This document shows, piece after piece, positions 6,995 through 14,563 of a stretch of 22,734 nucleotides of DNA (position 1 is the stretch's first letter; every line of letters begins with the position of its first letter). A program made the translations under genes and the position numbers. Below the pieces are notes generated by a model, which saw only the letters and a program-made list of their open reading frames with translations, made no database searches and was not told the origin of the DNA. The stretch is from the NCBI GenBank assembly GCA_035547155.1, contig DASZVJ010000014.1, positions 1 to 22,734 of the forward strand. The letters run 5' to 3'. The DNA comes from CAZNMF01 sp035547155. Lineage in GTDB: Bacteria; Acidobacteriota; Vicinamibacteria; Vicinamibacterales; SCN-69-37.

Positions 6995-8431
6995 GTGCCG
7001 ACGCACCCGGTCGAGCATCTCTTCTGGACGCTCGCGTTCCTCGCGACGGCGGCGGTGTTCACCGCCGTCGTCCGCAGCCGTCTCATCAAGCGGCGGCTGC
7101 TCTTTTCCGAAGTTCTCTTCCTGATCGCGCTGGCGGCGCACGCCGCCATCCGCGAATATCCCGCCACACGCGCGACCCTCGAGGCCGCCGAGTACTTCCT
7201 CATCACGTTCGGCGCCATCTCGGCCGTCGTCACGCTCGTGCTCAATCCCTGGTACCGCGAGCGGCAGGGCGACGGCGTGCCGGCGATCGTGCAGGACACG
7301 ATCACCGCCGTGCTCGTCGGCGTGGCGTCGTTGTTCGTCTTTCAGAGCGCGAGCTACCTCGCCTACGTGACGGGATCGGCGATCGTCCTCGGCTTCGCGC
7401 TGCAGGACACGCTCGGCAACGCGTTCGCCGGCCTCGCGATTCAGATCGAGCGGCCGTTCCGCGTCGGCCACTGGATCACGGCGGCCGAGCACGAAGGACG
7501 CGTCGTCGAGATCACGTGGCGCGCGACGAAGATCGAGACGAAGGGCGGTGACCTGGTCGTGCTGCCGAACAGCGTCGTCGCGCAGCAGGCGATTCACAAC
7601 TACTCGGTGCCGTCGGCCGCGACGCGGCTGTTCGTCGACGTCGGCGTCTCGTACGAGACGCCACCCAACGACGCCCGCGGCGCGATTCTCGACGCCGTGC
7701 GGCGTGTCGGTCGTGTGCTCGCGACGCCACCGCCGGAAGTGCTGCTGCTCACCTTCGCGGACTCGGCTATTACGTATCGCGTGCAATTCTGGATCACGGA
7801 CTTCGCACGGGACGATGTGGCGAAGAGCGACGTGGGGATCGCGATCTATTACGAGCTGCGCCGCCGCAGCATCGAGATTCCCTGGCCCATTCAGATCCAG
7901 TACACACGCGAGGAACCGAAACGCGACTCGCCGGAGCTGCGCGACACCTACCGGCGCACGATCGCAGCCGTCCCCGTGCTCGCGTCGTTGCCAGACGAGG
8001 CGCACCGCGCGCTCGCTGCCGAGAGCAACGAACGTCTGTTCGGCGACGGGGAAGTCATCGTGCGCGAGGGTGACGCGGGACGGACGATGTTCGTCGTACG
8101 GGAAGGACGAGTTGCGATCACGATCGGCGCCGATGCGCGGCTCGTCGCGACGACGGAGGAAGGCGGCTATTTCGGCGAGATGTCGTTGCTCACCGGCGAT
8201 CCTCGGTCGGCGACCGTGACGGCGCAGGGAGATACGACCGTGCTGGAAATCGACGCCGACGCGTTTCGCGCGTATGTGCACAGCCACCCGGCGGTCATCG
8301 ACCAGTTGGCAGCTGCAGCCGCGCAGCGCCGGCTGCAGCTCGACGCGAACCGCGCGGCGTCTGCGCCGGCCTTGGCGGCCGAGCGAACGAGCCTGGCGCA
8401 GCGCATGCGGAAGTTCTTCGGATTGGACTGA
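6995..8431 (+). CDS. MscS-family channel with C-terminal cyclic-nucleotide-binding domain (bCNG type)
   Basis: 478-residue inner-membrane channel. Hydrophobic helices occupy about 8-26, 38-52, 66-84 and 97-131, followed by the pore-helix/beta junction GFALQDTLGNAFAGL from Gly133. The MscS beta-domain includes RPFRVGHWI and LPNSVV (190-195), and an alpha-beta region follows to about 310. From about 325 to 445 is a cyclic-nucleotide-binding beta-roll; its phosphate-binding cassette is FGEMSLLTGDPRSATV with Glu395 and Arg404, the residues that contact ribose and phosphate in this fold. The layout matches bacterial cyclic-nucleotide-gated channels of the MscS superfamily. It begins with GTG 4 bases after the M48 gene, in the same operon as a cyclase, which strongly suggests the two are functionally linked. 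Ser405 rather than Ala after the arginine leaves cAMP versus cGMP open. Confidence 0.93.
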   Translation: MPTHPVEHLFWTLAFLATAAVFTAVVRSRLIKRRLLFSEVLFLIALAAHAAIREYPATRATLEAAEYFLITFGAISAVVTLVLNPWYRERQGDGVPAIVQDTITAVLVGVASLFVFQSASYLAYVTGSAIVLGFALQDTLGNAFAGLAIQIERPFRVGHWITAAEHEGRVVEITWRATKIETKGGDLVVLPNSVVAQQAIHNYSVPSAATRLFVDVGVSYETPPNDARGAILDAVRRVGRVLATPPPEVLLLTFADSAITYRVQFWITDFARDDVAKSDVGIAIYYELRRRSIEIPWPIQIQYTREEPKRDSPELRDTYRRTIAAVPVLASLPDEAHRALAAESNERLFGDGEVIVREGDAGRTMFVVREGRVAITIGADARLVATTEEGGYFGEMSLLTGDPRSATVTAQGDTTVLEIDADAFRAYVHSHPAVIDQLAAAAAQRRLQLDANRAASAPALAAERTSLAQRMRKFFGLD

Positions 8432-8437
8432 GACACG

Positions 8438-8503
8438 CGAGCCCGACCGTTCTCAGGGAATTTCGAACTTTGAACTTCGAACTTCCTGAGAACGGTCGGC
8501 TCG
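8438..8503. terminator. Long hairpin between convergent genes, with GAACTT-repeat loop
   Basis: CGAGCC-GACCGTTCTCAGG at 8438-8457 (one bulged C) is the complement of 8485-8503, giving a 19-bp stem. The 27-nt loop contains degenerate GAACTT units (ttcgaacttt, gaacttcgaa, cttcgaactt). It starts 7 bases after the channel stop and ends 18 bases before the end of the minus-strand gene, so it is well placed as a two-way terminator, though neither side has a T-run. Confidence 0.65.
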
Positions 8504-8521
8504 TGGCGATGAGAGCGCTCG

Positions 8522-9142
8522 TCAGCGGCTGTACCGCGCGCCGTCTCGGAATCCCGCTTCGTAGCCGTCGCGAAACGCATCCCGATAGACGGCCTTGTAG
8601 CGATCTTTCGATCCGTAGCTGCGGTCGTAGCCGTGATCGCCGCTGCGATAGCGACGCTCGCCGATCGGATTGAACCGGTTGCGATCGCGCCCGTCGTGCA
8701 GCCCCTCGTTGTACCCGTCGTTGTAGCCGTTGCGTGACGCGAGATCGACGCGCCCGTATCCCGGCCCGTTCGACCACGGCCCTGGGCCGTAGCGTCCATT
8801 CGATCCGCGATCGAATCGCGTGAAGCCCTCGCGATAGCCAAGCTCGAAACCGCGGCGGAACTCGGCGCGATAGCGATCGACGCTGCCGTACTCGCGGCGA
8901 TAGCCGAAGTCGCCGCGACGATAGTCGGACTCGTCCTGGAAACGGAATCCGTCTCCGCGGCGGCCGTCGACTTCTCCAGCGCGAACGCCGCGATCGTGGC
9001 CTTCGCGATAAGCGCGCTGCAGACCGTCCTGCGCGCCCCACTGCACGGCCACCTGTGCGCTCCACTGCGGAGCGGCCGCAAATGTCACGGCCGGTGCTGC
9101 GAGCGTGAGCAGCGCGGCCAGCGTGAGATGTCGTCGAAGCAT
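8522..9142 (-). CDS. Secreted Arg/Tyr/Gly-rich protein with internal duplication
   Basis: 206-residue protein of unknown function. It has a clear signal peptide (1-24, ending FAAA) and then a strongly basic, Arg/Tyr/Asp/Gly-rich, cysteine-free mature region. Residues 74-109 and 165-200 are duplicates with about 20 of 36 identical positions, sharing a GD-GY-R-YGS-DRY core and an F-GY-GF tail. Each is preceded by a shorter unit of the form G-x-x-x-(A/G)YxEGxxxG, at about 40-52 and 139-151, so the mature protein is two copies of a ~90-residue module. The ATG at 9142 is set by a good AGGAGG seven bases upstream; ATG/GTG codons farther out are less likely. It is monocistronic or the tail of the operon above it, 84 bases away. 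No enzyme motif; probably a low-complexity envelope or nucleic-acid/polyanion-binding protein, which is inference only. Confidence 0.8.
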   Translation of the reverse strand: MLRRHLTLAALLTLAAPAVTFAAAPQWSAQVAVQWGAQDGLQRAYREGHDRGVRAGEVDGRRGDGFRFQDESDYRRGDFGYRREYGSVDRYRAEFRRGFELGYREGFTRFDRGSNGRYGPGPWSNGPGYGRVDLASRNGYNDGYNEGLHDGRDRNRFNPIGERRYRSGDHGYDRSYGSKDRYKAVYRDAFRDGYEAGFRDGARYSR

Positions 9143-9226
9143 ATGGCGACCTCCTGCCCGCAATTCAGCAAGAGGTATGCCACGAATGGAAAAGTCGATC
9201 CGCCTCGCGTGTGCGGCGGCGTCGCG

Positions 9227-9727
9227 CTACTGCGTCCACAAGAGGACACGCACGCCGTCCTGATTCCGGAAATCGAAGACGAGCGCCGGGCCGATGCGCT
9301 CGAGCTCGTCGACGTCGAGATTGAGGCGCTCGAAATCGAAGCCGTTGGCCGCGTGCATCACGCGCACTTTGTGATGACCGATGCGCAGCAGCCAGAACGG
9401 CAGCGACACGCGGACCAGCCTCGACTGATCGGGATCCCACGCCAGCATGTACAGCGTGTCCGGATGCGATGCGCTCGTCGGCACGTCCGAGAGTGGGCGC
9501 ACGAGATGCGGCTCATCGGCGGCGTCGAGCTCATAGAGCGGCCGCGGCGATCCGAGCGACGCCGACGCTGCATCGAACGCGTGCAGCGCATCGGCGCTCG
9601 TGCTGCGCTCGCTCCGGATGTGATGCGTGACGAAATACACGCCGCTGCCGGCGAGCGCCATCAGAACGATGACGAAGACGATCGCGGCGCCGGCGACGAT
9701 CCAGATCCACGTCCTTTTCGTCGTCAT
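9227..9727 (-). CDS. Small membrane-anchored protein of unknown function
   Basis: 166-residue protein. A single membrane helix (about 8-32, WIWIVAGAAIVFVIVLMALAG) follows a short basic N terminus, which predicts a periplasmic C-terminal domain of about 130 residues. The tail has a mixed alpha/beta look with LPFWLLRIGHHKVRVM, DVDELERIGPALVFDF and a C-terminal VRVLLWTQ strand. I do not recognise the family; DELERIGPALVFDF-type strings suggest a small self-contained domain. The ATG at 9727 overlaps the stop of the upstream TPR-like gene as ATGA, so the two proteins are probably made together. Confidence 0.75.
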   Translation of the reverse strand: MTTKRTWIWIVAGAAIVFVIVLMALAGSGVYFVTHHIRSERSTSADALHAFDAASASLGSPRPLYELDAADEPHLVRPLSDVPTSASHPDTLYMLAWDPDQSRLVRVSLPFWLLRIGHHKVRVMHAANGFDFERLNLDVDELERIGPALVFDFRNQDGVRVLLWTQ

Positions 9728-10950
9728 CGCGTCGGCATGGCGAACGGCTGCGCGAGGAAGCGCGCCGCGTCGGAGGCGCCAATCGGGTCGTTGGTCTGCA
9801 GCGCCATCGCTCGGGCCTCGCGATACCGCGCCAGTGCGTCGGGCCGCTTGCCTTCGAGATCGGCGACGCGGCCGAGCTCAAACGTCAACCGTCCACGCAC
9901 CCACGCGATCGGATCGCGCTGCAAGCCCTCTTCGAGGACTGGACGCGCCTGCTCGGGATGGTTGAGAGAAATCCGCGCGCTGCCGAGCTTGTACAGCCAG
10001 AGCGCGTGCTCGCCAGGCATCTTCGCGCGCGGATCGCGCTCGAACGCCGCGAGACCGCGCGTCAGCAGCGCCTCGGCGTCTTCGGCGCGGCCGGCCCGGA
10101 TCGCCGCCGCTCCTTGTTCGAGGACGAACAGGCGATTGCGCGGATATTCGGCCGCGAGCTCGCCGAGCACGCGGTATGCGTCCGCGTGGCGGCCTTCGCG
10201 GCTATAGATCAGCACGAGCGCGGTCTTGGCTTCGGTCCGCGCGTCGCCAGCGCGCGAGGCGGCTTCGATCAACGCGATGCCGCGCGCTTTGTTGCCGCCG
10301 AAGCCGGCGAGATACGCCACCATACGTGACGTCAGCCCGAGGCAGGCGACCGAATAGCGATAGGTGCCGACGACGGTGCCAGCTTCCGCCCGCGCCGGTG
10401 TGCGTGCCAGAACCGTCTCTTCGAGATCGAACGCGCGTCGCGCCGGACCGAATGCGGCCATGACGCGTCCATCGACGGACGCCATGTAGGACGCGTCGAT
10501 CGCGTAGGCCGCGCCGAGATCGTGCATCGCGGCGACGTCGCGCGGATTGCGTCTGAACTGGACGTCGGCGAGATCGATGGCGCGCGTGAGCGCGCGCTTG
10601 AATTCGGCATCGAGATCTGCCGGCGGCTTGGGCAGCGCGAGCGACGCGCGCGTCAATCCGCCGAGGTAGTTGTCGACGGTCACCGCGCCACGCTGGAACA
10701 GGATGTCGAGCCAGAGGATCGTCGCCAGCGCGCGATACGCGCGCGACTGATCCGGCGCCATGACCGTCGCCTGGCGCGCGAGCGACAGCGCTTCGTCGCG
10801 GTCGAGGTTGTAGATGGCGTTGGACGCGCTGGCGATCTGGCTGTCGACCGTGACAGGCACCGCGCGCACGGCTGCCGCCCGCGGCGTCACCATCAGCAAC
10901 GCCGCGGTCAGCAGGCCGCTTCCGATCCAGACGAGCCGAAGTCGCGTCAC
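9724..10950 (-). CDS. Exported TPR-like repeat protein
   Basis: About 408 residues. A signal peptide or anchor (about 1-28) is followed by helical repeats. TPR-type A/B helices are visible in DEALSLARQATVMAPDQSRAYRAL near residues 52-75, in the EGRHADAYRVLGELAAEYP region (about 265-285), RAGRAEDAEALLTRGLAAFERDP, LNHPEQARPVLEEGLQRDP and LEGKRPDALARYREARAMA. The central part (about 100-240) is helical but less regular. Such proteins are scaffolds for protein interaction, here on the periplasmic side. GTG 10950 is preferred because GGGA sits six bases upstream; TTG 10956 is possible but lacks room for a ribosome site. It starts 40 bases after the lipoprotein gene and overlaps the next gene by 4 bases. 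Partner unknown. Confidence 0.8.
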   Translation of the reverse strand: MTRLRLVWIGSGLLTAALLMVTPRAAAVRAVPVTVDSQIASASNAIYNLDRDEALSLARQATVMAPDQSRAYRALATILWLDILFQRGAVTVDNYLGGLTRASLALPKPPADLDAEFKRALTRAIDLADVQFRRNPRDVAAMHDLGAAYAIDASYMASVDGRVMAAFGPARRAFDLEETVLARTPARAEAGTVVGTYRYSVACLGLTSRMVAYLAGFGGNKARGIALIEAASRAGDARTEAKTALVLIYSREGRHADAYRVLGELAAEYPRNRLFVLEQGAAAIRAGRAEDAEALLTRGLAAFERDPRAKMPGEHALWLYKLGSARISLNHPEQARPVLEEGLQRDPIAWVRGRLTFELGRVADLEGKRPDALARYREARAMALQTNDPIGASDAARFLAQPFAMPTR

Positions 10951-10990
10951 GATCAATCCCGCGCCTCGCGTCGCCGCGCCGGAGCGCCGG

Positions 10991-11659
10991 CTACTTGATT
11001 GCCGCGAGCTTCGAGAAGTCCACGGCGTCGACGATCTGGTGCACCGGCGCGAGATCCGCGACGTCGTGTCCCGTGCCGTGCACGATGAAGCGGTTGTTGA
11101 CGACGGCCGTCACCTCGCCGCGCTTCGAGTCCTTGTTCCACTCTTCGAAGCCCGGATAGGCGCCCACCTTCGCCGCGCGCTTGAAGCCATCGTCGGAGCG
11201 CTCCGAGTAGTTCGACGCGAGGAACATCGACATCGGCGCCAGCAGGAGCTGGCTCAACGCGGTGTCGGTGATCTCCAGCTCGACGCTGCTGTCGTCCTTC
11301 TGGTAGCGCGCTTCGGCACGCGAGTACGACACGGGCATGCTGAGCTGCTCGCCCTTCGCGTCGCTCTTCGTCCAGCCGTTCACGTCCGGCAGCAGCGGCT
11401 TCAGCACCTCGTAGTCGACGACCTTCGCCGAGCCTTGTGCCATCTGCTGAAAGCCCTGCGCCATCTTCTGCAGGCCTTCCGCCATCTGGTTGGAGCTCTG
11501 CTGCGCGCTGCTCGCCATCGCGTTGGCGCCCTCTTGCATCGCCTTCGCGCCTTCCTCGACCTTCTTGGCGGCTTCCTCAGCCTGTTGCTGCTGCGCCGAC
11601 TTGCCGCATCCGGCCAACGACGCCAGCACGATCCCTGCGATTACGATGCGCTTGGTCAC
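10991..11659 (-). CDS. Coiled-coil lipoprotein of unknown function
   Basis: 222-residue predicted lipoprotein: signal peptide ending SLAGC with Cys18 as the lipidated residue. Residues 20-76 are Gln/Ala/Glu-rich heptad sequence (for example AEEAAKKVEEGAKAMQEGA), a likely helical coiled coil. From about 80 a globular part follows, with LLPDVNGWTKSDAKG, YQKDDSSVELEITDT and, near the end, GEVTAVVNNRFIVHGTG. The GTG start at 11659 has AGGAGG five bases upstream; the ATG two bases earlier meets an immediate stop. It lies 37 bases downstream of the fused DctQM gene, so it may be co-transcribed with the TRAP system or lead its own small operon with the TPR-like protein. No family recognised with confidence. 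Confidence 0.8.
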   Translation of the reverse strand: MTKRIVIAGIVLASLAGCGKSAQQQQAEEAAKKVEEGAKAMQEGANAMASSAQQSSNQMAEGLQKMAQGFQQMAQGSAKVVDYEVLKPLLPDVNGWTKSDAKGEQLSMPVSYSRAEARYQKDDSSVELEITDTALSQLLLAPMSMFLASNYSERSDDGFKRAAKVGAYPGFEEWNKDSKRGEVTAVVNNRFIVHGTGHDVADLAPVHQIVDAVDFSKLAAIK

Positions 11660-11667
11660 ATCCCCCT

Positions 11668-11696
11668 CCTGCCTCGAACGTCGAGATGGTAGCAGG
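11668..11696 (-). promoter_or_regulatory. Intercistronic hairpin overlapping the lipoprotein ribosome site
   Basis: CCTGC (11668-11672) and GCAGG (11692-11696) flank a perfect CTCGA-acg-TCGAG stem (11673-11685). The structure fills the gap between dctQM and the lipoprotein gene and includes part of the latter's AGGAGG, so on the minus-strand mRNA it could limit translation of the lipoprotein or mark a processing site. The outer stem is separated by a 6-nt asymmetric bulge; function is speculative. Confidence 0.25.
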
Positions 11697-13505
11697 CTAT
11701 GCCCGTCCCATCCACTGCAGCAGGCCGAGCGTCAGCCAGGGCACGTAGGTGATGAGCAGCACGCCAATCGCCAGAACGGCGAGCATCGGCAGCGTCGCCC
11801 ACGTGACCTCGAGGACCGGCTTCTTGAAGCGGTACGACGCCAGCAGCAGGTTCAAGCCCAGCGGCGGGTGCAGATAGCCGAGCTCGAGGTTGGCGATGAA
11901 GATCACGCCGAGGTGTACGAGGTTGATGTCGAACACCTGCGCCAGCGGAATCAGCAGCGGCACGACGACGACGATGGCGGAGAAGATGTCCATCACCGTG
12001 CCGACGAGCAGCAGGAAGACGTTGAGGCCGAGCAGGAACACGGCCTTCGAGTGGATGTGCGTCTGCGTCCAGTCGATCAGCAGCATCGGCACCTGCGCGT
12101 TGACGAGCGCATTGGTCAGGCCGACCGCCACCGACAGGATGATGAGCACGCCGCCGACCAGGCCGACGCAGTCGCTCGCGACGCGCAGGACGTCGCGGAA
12201 CGTCGGCAGATCGCGATGGATGAACCGCTGGACGATGAGCGCGTACAGCGCCGCGAGCGCCGCCGACTCGGACGTCGTCGCGTACCCGCCGAGCAGCGCG
12301 ACGAGCACGACGACGGGCAGCAGCATCTCCCATTTCGCGTCCCACAGCGCGCGGACGGCATCAGCGGCCGAGAAGGGCGTACGATGCGCCTGGAACTTGA
12401 CCGCGTGGCGAATGCCGAGCGCGGCGATCAGCGCGAGCATCAGCACGCCCGGCAGCACGCCGCCGATGAAGAGATCTTCGATCGCGACGTTCTGCGCGAT
12501 GATGGCGTACAGGATGAGCGGCACGGAGAGCGGGAACAGCAGGCCGAGCGAGCCGGACGCTGTCAGCACGCCGATCGAGAAGCGCTCCTTGTAGCCGTCC
12601 TGCAGCAGCGCCGGCAGCAGCAATCCGCCGAGCGCGAGGATCGTCACGCCCGACCCGCCGGTGAACAGCGTGAAGAACGCGCAGAGCGTGGCTGCGGCGA
12701 CGGCCGTGCCGCCGGGCATCCAGCCGACGACGGCGCGGAGCGCGCGCAGCAGCCGCTCGGACGACTTGCCTTCCGCGAGTAGGAACCCGGTCAGGGTGAA
12801 GAGAGGAATCGCCGCGAGATTCGCGGACGGCGACGTCAGCTCCTCGTACGCTTTGATCAGCGGCACGATCGGCCGGCCGCCGTCGACGAGGAACGCGAAC
12901 ATCGCGAGACCGCCGAGCAGCGCGAAGATCGGCGCGCCGAGCACGCCGGCGACGAGCATCGCGGTGACCCACGGCCAGAGCGCGCGGCCCTCGAACCATT
13001 CGGGCCGCAGCGCCATGACGAGGCCGGCGACGAGGCCGGCCGCGGCGATCAGCTTGCCCGCGAGCGTCGGAGACGCGCGCCAGACGAGCCGCGCGGCGAT
13101 GAGACCGAACGCGACGGGAAAGACCGCAACCGAGATCCAGGTGGGGACGCCGGCGGCGATGATGTCGCCGGCGGCGCGCTCCGTCGTGACCAGCGCGATG
13201 CCGCCGACGGCGAACATCGCGGCGATCGCCGCGCCGGCCGATCCACCGATGACGTGGGCCCAGCCGGCGATGCCCTTGGGCAGGAACTCGCCGGTCGCGA
13301 GCGTGAGCAGCTTGCCCTCACGTGCCGCGATCGCCGCGCCGAGCAGGCCGACCCACAGCGTCAGGTTCTGCGCGAACGGCGCGGAGCCGGGAATGCCGGC
13401 GCTGAAAAAATGTCGAACGGCGATCTCCGCCAGCGGCAGCAGCATGATGCCGCCGAGGGCGAGCGTGGCGAGGATGTTCTCGGCGCGGGCCGCGGCCTGC
13501 CGCAT
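11697..13505 (-). CDS. TRAP transporter fused small and large membrane subunits (DctQM)
   Basis: 602-residue integral membrane protein joining both TRAP permease parts. Residues 1 to about 165 are the DctQ-like four-helix part (ENILATLALGGIMLLPLAEIAVRHFF and LWVGLLGAAIAAREGKLLTL, with the usual AAREGKHL-type sequence). The rest is the DctM-like large subunit: LLGGLAMFAFL, an AAIPLFTLTGFLLAEG scoop, FTLFTGGSGVTILALGGLLLPAL, SGSLGLLFPLSVPLILYAI and, near the end, GYLHPPLGLNLLLAS. It would import a solute on a Na+ gradient using the P protein encoded upstream. Its ATG follows the DctP stop with no gap. Fusion of Q and M is known in the family; length is normal for a fusion. Substrate is not predictable. 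Confidence 0.93.
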   Translation of the reverse strand: MRQAAARAENILATLALGGIMLLPLAEIAVRHFFSAGIPGSAPFAQNLTLWVGLLGAAIAAREGKLLTLATGEFLPKGIAGWAHVIGGSAGAAIAAMFAVGGIALVTTERAAGDIIAAGVPTWISVAVFPVAFGLIAARLVWRASPTLAGKLIAAAGLVAGLVMALRPEWFEGRALWPWVTAMLVAGVLGAPIFALLGGLAMFAFLVDGGRPIVPLIKAYEELTSPSANLAAIPLFTLTGFLLAEGKSSERLLRALRAVVGWMPGGTAVAAATLCAFFTLFTGGSGVTILALGGLLLPALLQDGYKERFSIGVLTASGSLGLLFPLSVPLILYAIIAQNVAIEDLFIGGVLPGVLMLALIAALGIRHAVKFQAHRTPFSAADAVRALWDAKWEMLLPVVVLVALLGGYATTSESAALAALYALIVQRFIHRDLPTFRDVLRVASDCVGLVGGVLIILSVAVGLTNALVNAQVPMLLIDWTQTHIHSKAVFLLGLNVFLLLVGTVMDIFSAIVVVVPLLIPLAQVFDINLVHLGVIFIANLELGYLHPPLGLNLLLASYRFKKPVLEVTWATLPMLAVLAIGVLLITYVPWLTLGLLQWMGRA

Positions 13506-14534
13506 CTACTTGCCTTTCGACTTGCGGAAGGCGTCGCGCTCCTGCACGGCCAGATCGTAGACGTCCGCCGGAACGATCGTGCCCTTCAGCGTCGGCACGA
13601 GCTTGTCGGCCGCCGCGCGGAAGTCCGCCGAGGCTTTCGCGTCCAGCGTCGTCACCGTCAACCCGCGCGTCTTCATCGTCGCGATCGAGTCGGCGTCCTG
13701 CTTCGGCGCGTCCGTGTTGACGCGCTGGCCGAACGCCTGCGCCGCGTCGAGCACGGCCTTCTGGTCGGCCGGGTCGATCTTGTTCCATGCCGTGTTGCTG
13801 ACGACGAGGCCGCCGACGAGCGGCGCGAGGCGCACGTCGAGCACGTACTTCGCGTCGCGGAAAATCTGCAGCACGAGTGCGAGATACGGCGGACTCGGCG
13901 CCGTGTCGATCATGCCGGTCGTGAGCTTGAGCTGCGCGGGGATGTCGTTGGCCGAGAGCGCGACGGGATGGAAGCCGTTGCTCTTGTACCACTGCACCAT
14001 CTTGTCGTCGCCCTGGCTCGTGAACAGCTTGGCCTGTTTCACGTCGTCGAGCGTCTTGAGCGGCTTCTTCGAGAAGAGCTGCACCCAGCCACCGCTGCCC
14101 CAGCAGAGCAGACGGAAGCCTTTGGCTTCGAGGCGCTTTTCGAGAATCGGCGTGAGCTTCTGTTCGACGTAGGCCGTCTCGTCGTCGCTCTGGAAGAAGA
14201 ACGGCATGCCGAAGACGTTGAAGCCGTCGTCGAGCTGCGAGAGACCGGAGACCATCAGGAGATTGGCCTGGAGCTGATCGACGCCCGGCCGCATCATGCG
14301 GATGGTCGCGAGGTCGTCGCCCTGCGTGCCGCCGGCGTAGACGGTGAGCTTCACGCGGCCCGACGTCTTGGCATCCCACTGCGCGCCCATGTCGAGCAGC
14401 GCCTTGTGCCACGTCGAGTTGACGGGCGCCTGCGTCGCGAGCCGGATGGTCACGGGTGCGGCGGCCGTCAGCGAGACGGCCAGTGCCGTTGCCGCGAGCG
14501 TCACGCCGCCAAGAAGTCGTTTCGTGCCTGACAT
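13506..14534 (-). CDS. TRAP transporter periplasmic substrate-binding subunit (DctP family), lacking the conserved arginine
   Basis: 342-residue exported solute-binding protein with a signal peptide (about 1-26, ending TAAA). The DctP fold is evident from IRLATQAPVNSTWHKAL, SGRVKLTVYAGGTQGDD, then FNVFGMPFFFQSDDE, and ANDIPAQLKLTTGMID followed later by DAKYVLD. In most DctP proteins a K-(I/V/L)-R segment supplies the arginine that pairs with the substrate carboxylate; here the equivalent is KLF (169-171), so the arginine is absent. That, together with the adjacent T component, fits TPR-associated TRAP (TPAT) systems, which are thought to carry uncharged or hydrophobic ligands. The ATG at 14534 has GGAGGA six bases upstream. 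The gene starts 29 bases after the TatT stop. Confidence 0.92.
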   Translation of the reverse strand: MSGTKRLLGGVTLAATALAVSLTAAAPVTIRLATQAPVNSTWHKALLDMGAQWDAKTSGRVKLTVYAGGTQGDDLATIRMMRPGVDQLQANLLMVSGLSQLDDGFNVFGMPFFFQSDDETAYVEQKLTPILEKRLEAKGFRLLCWGSGGWVQLFSKKPLKTLDDVKQAKLFTSQGDDKMVQWYKSNGFHPVALSANDIPAQLKLTTGMIDTAPSPPYLALVLQIFRDAKYVLDVRLAPLVGGLVVSNTAWNKIDPADQKAVLDAAQAFGQRVNTDAPKQDADSIATMKTRGLTVTTLDAKASADFRAAADKLVPTLKGTIVPADVYDLAVQERDAFRKSKGK

Positions 14535-14563
14535 CGTTCGTCCTCCAGAAACCGGATCGTGCG

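Noticed and set aside
6980..8287. A 435-codon minus-strand frame opposite the MscS channel gene
   Set aside because: No membrane, domain or signal features; Arg/His-rich composition typical of an antisense shadow.
8996..10207. A 403-codon plus-strand frame opposite three minus-strand genes
   Set aside because: It crosses gene boundaries and a spacer on the other strand with no ribosome site or domain.
11490..12782. A 430-codon plus-strand frame opposite dctQM
   Set aside because: Composition is Asp/Glu/Arg/Gln-rich, without motifs; it mirrors the hydrophobic codons of the transporter.
13254..14531. A 425-codon plus-strand frame opposite dctP and the dctQM start
   Set aside because: No recognisable domain and it spans two real genes on the other strand.
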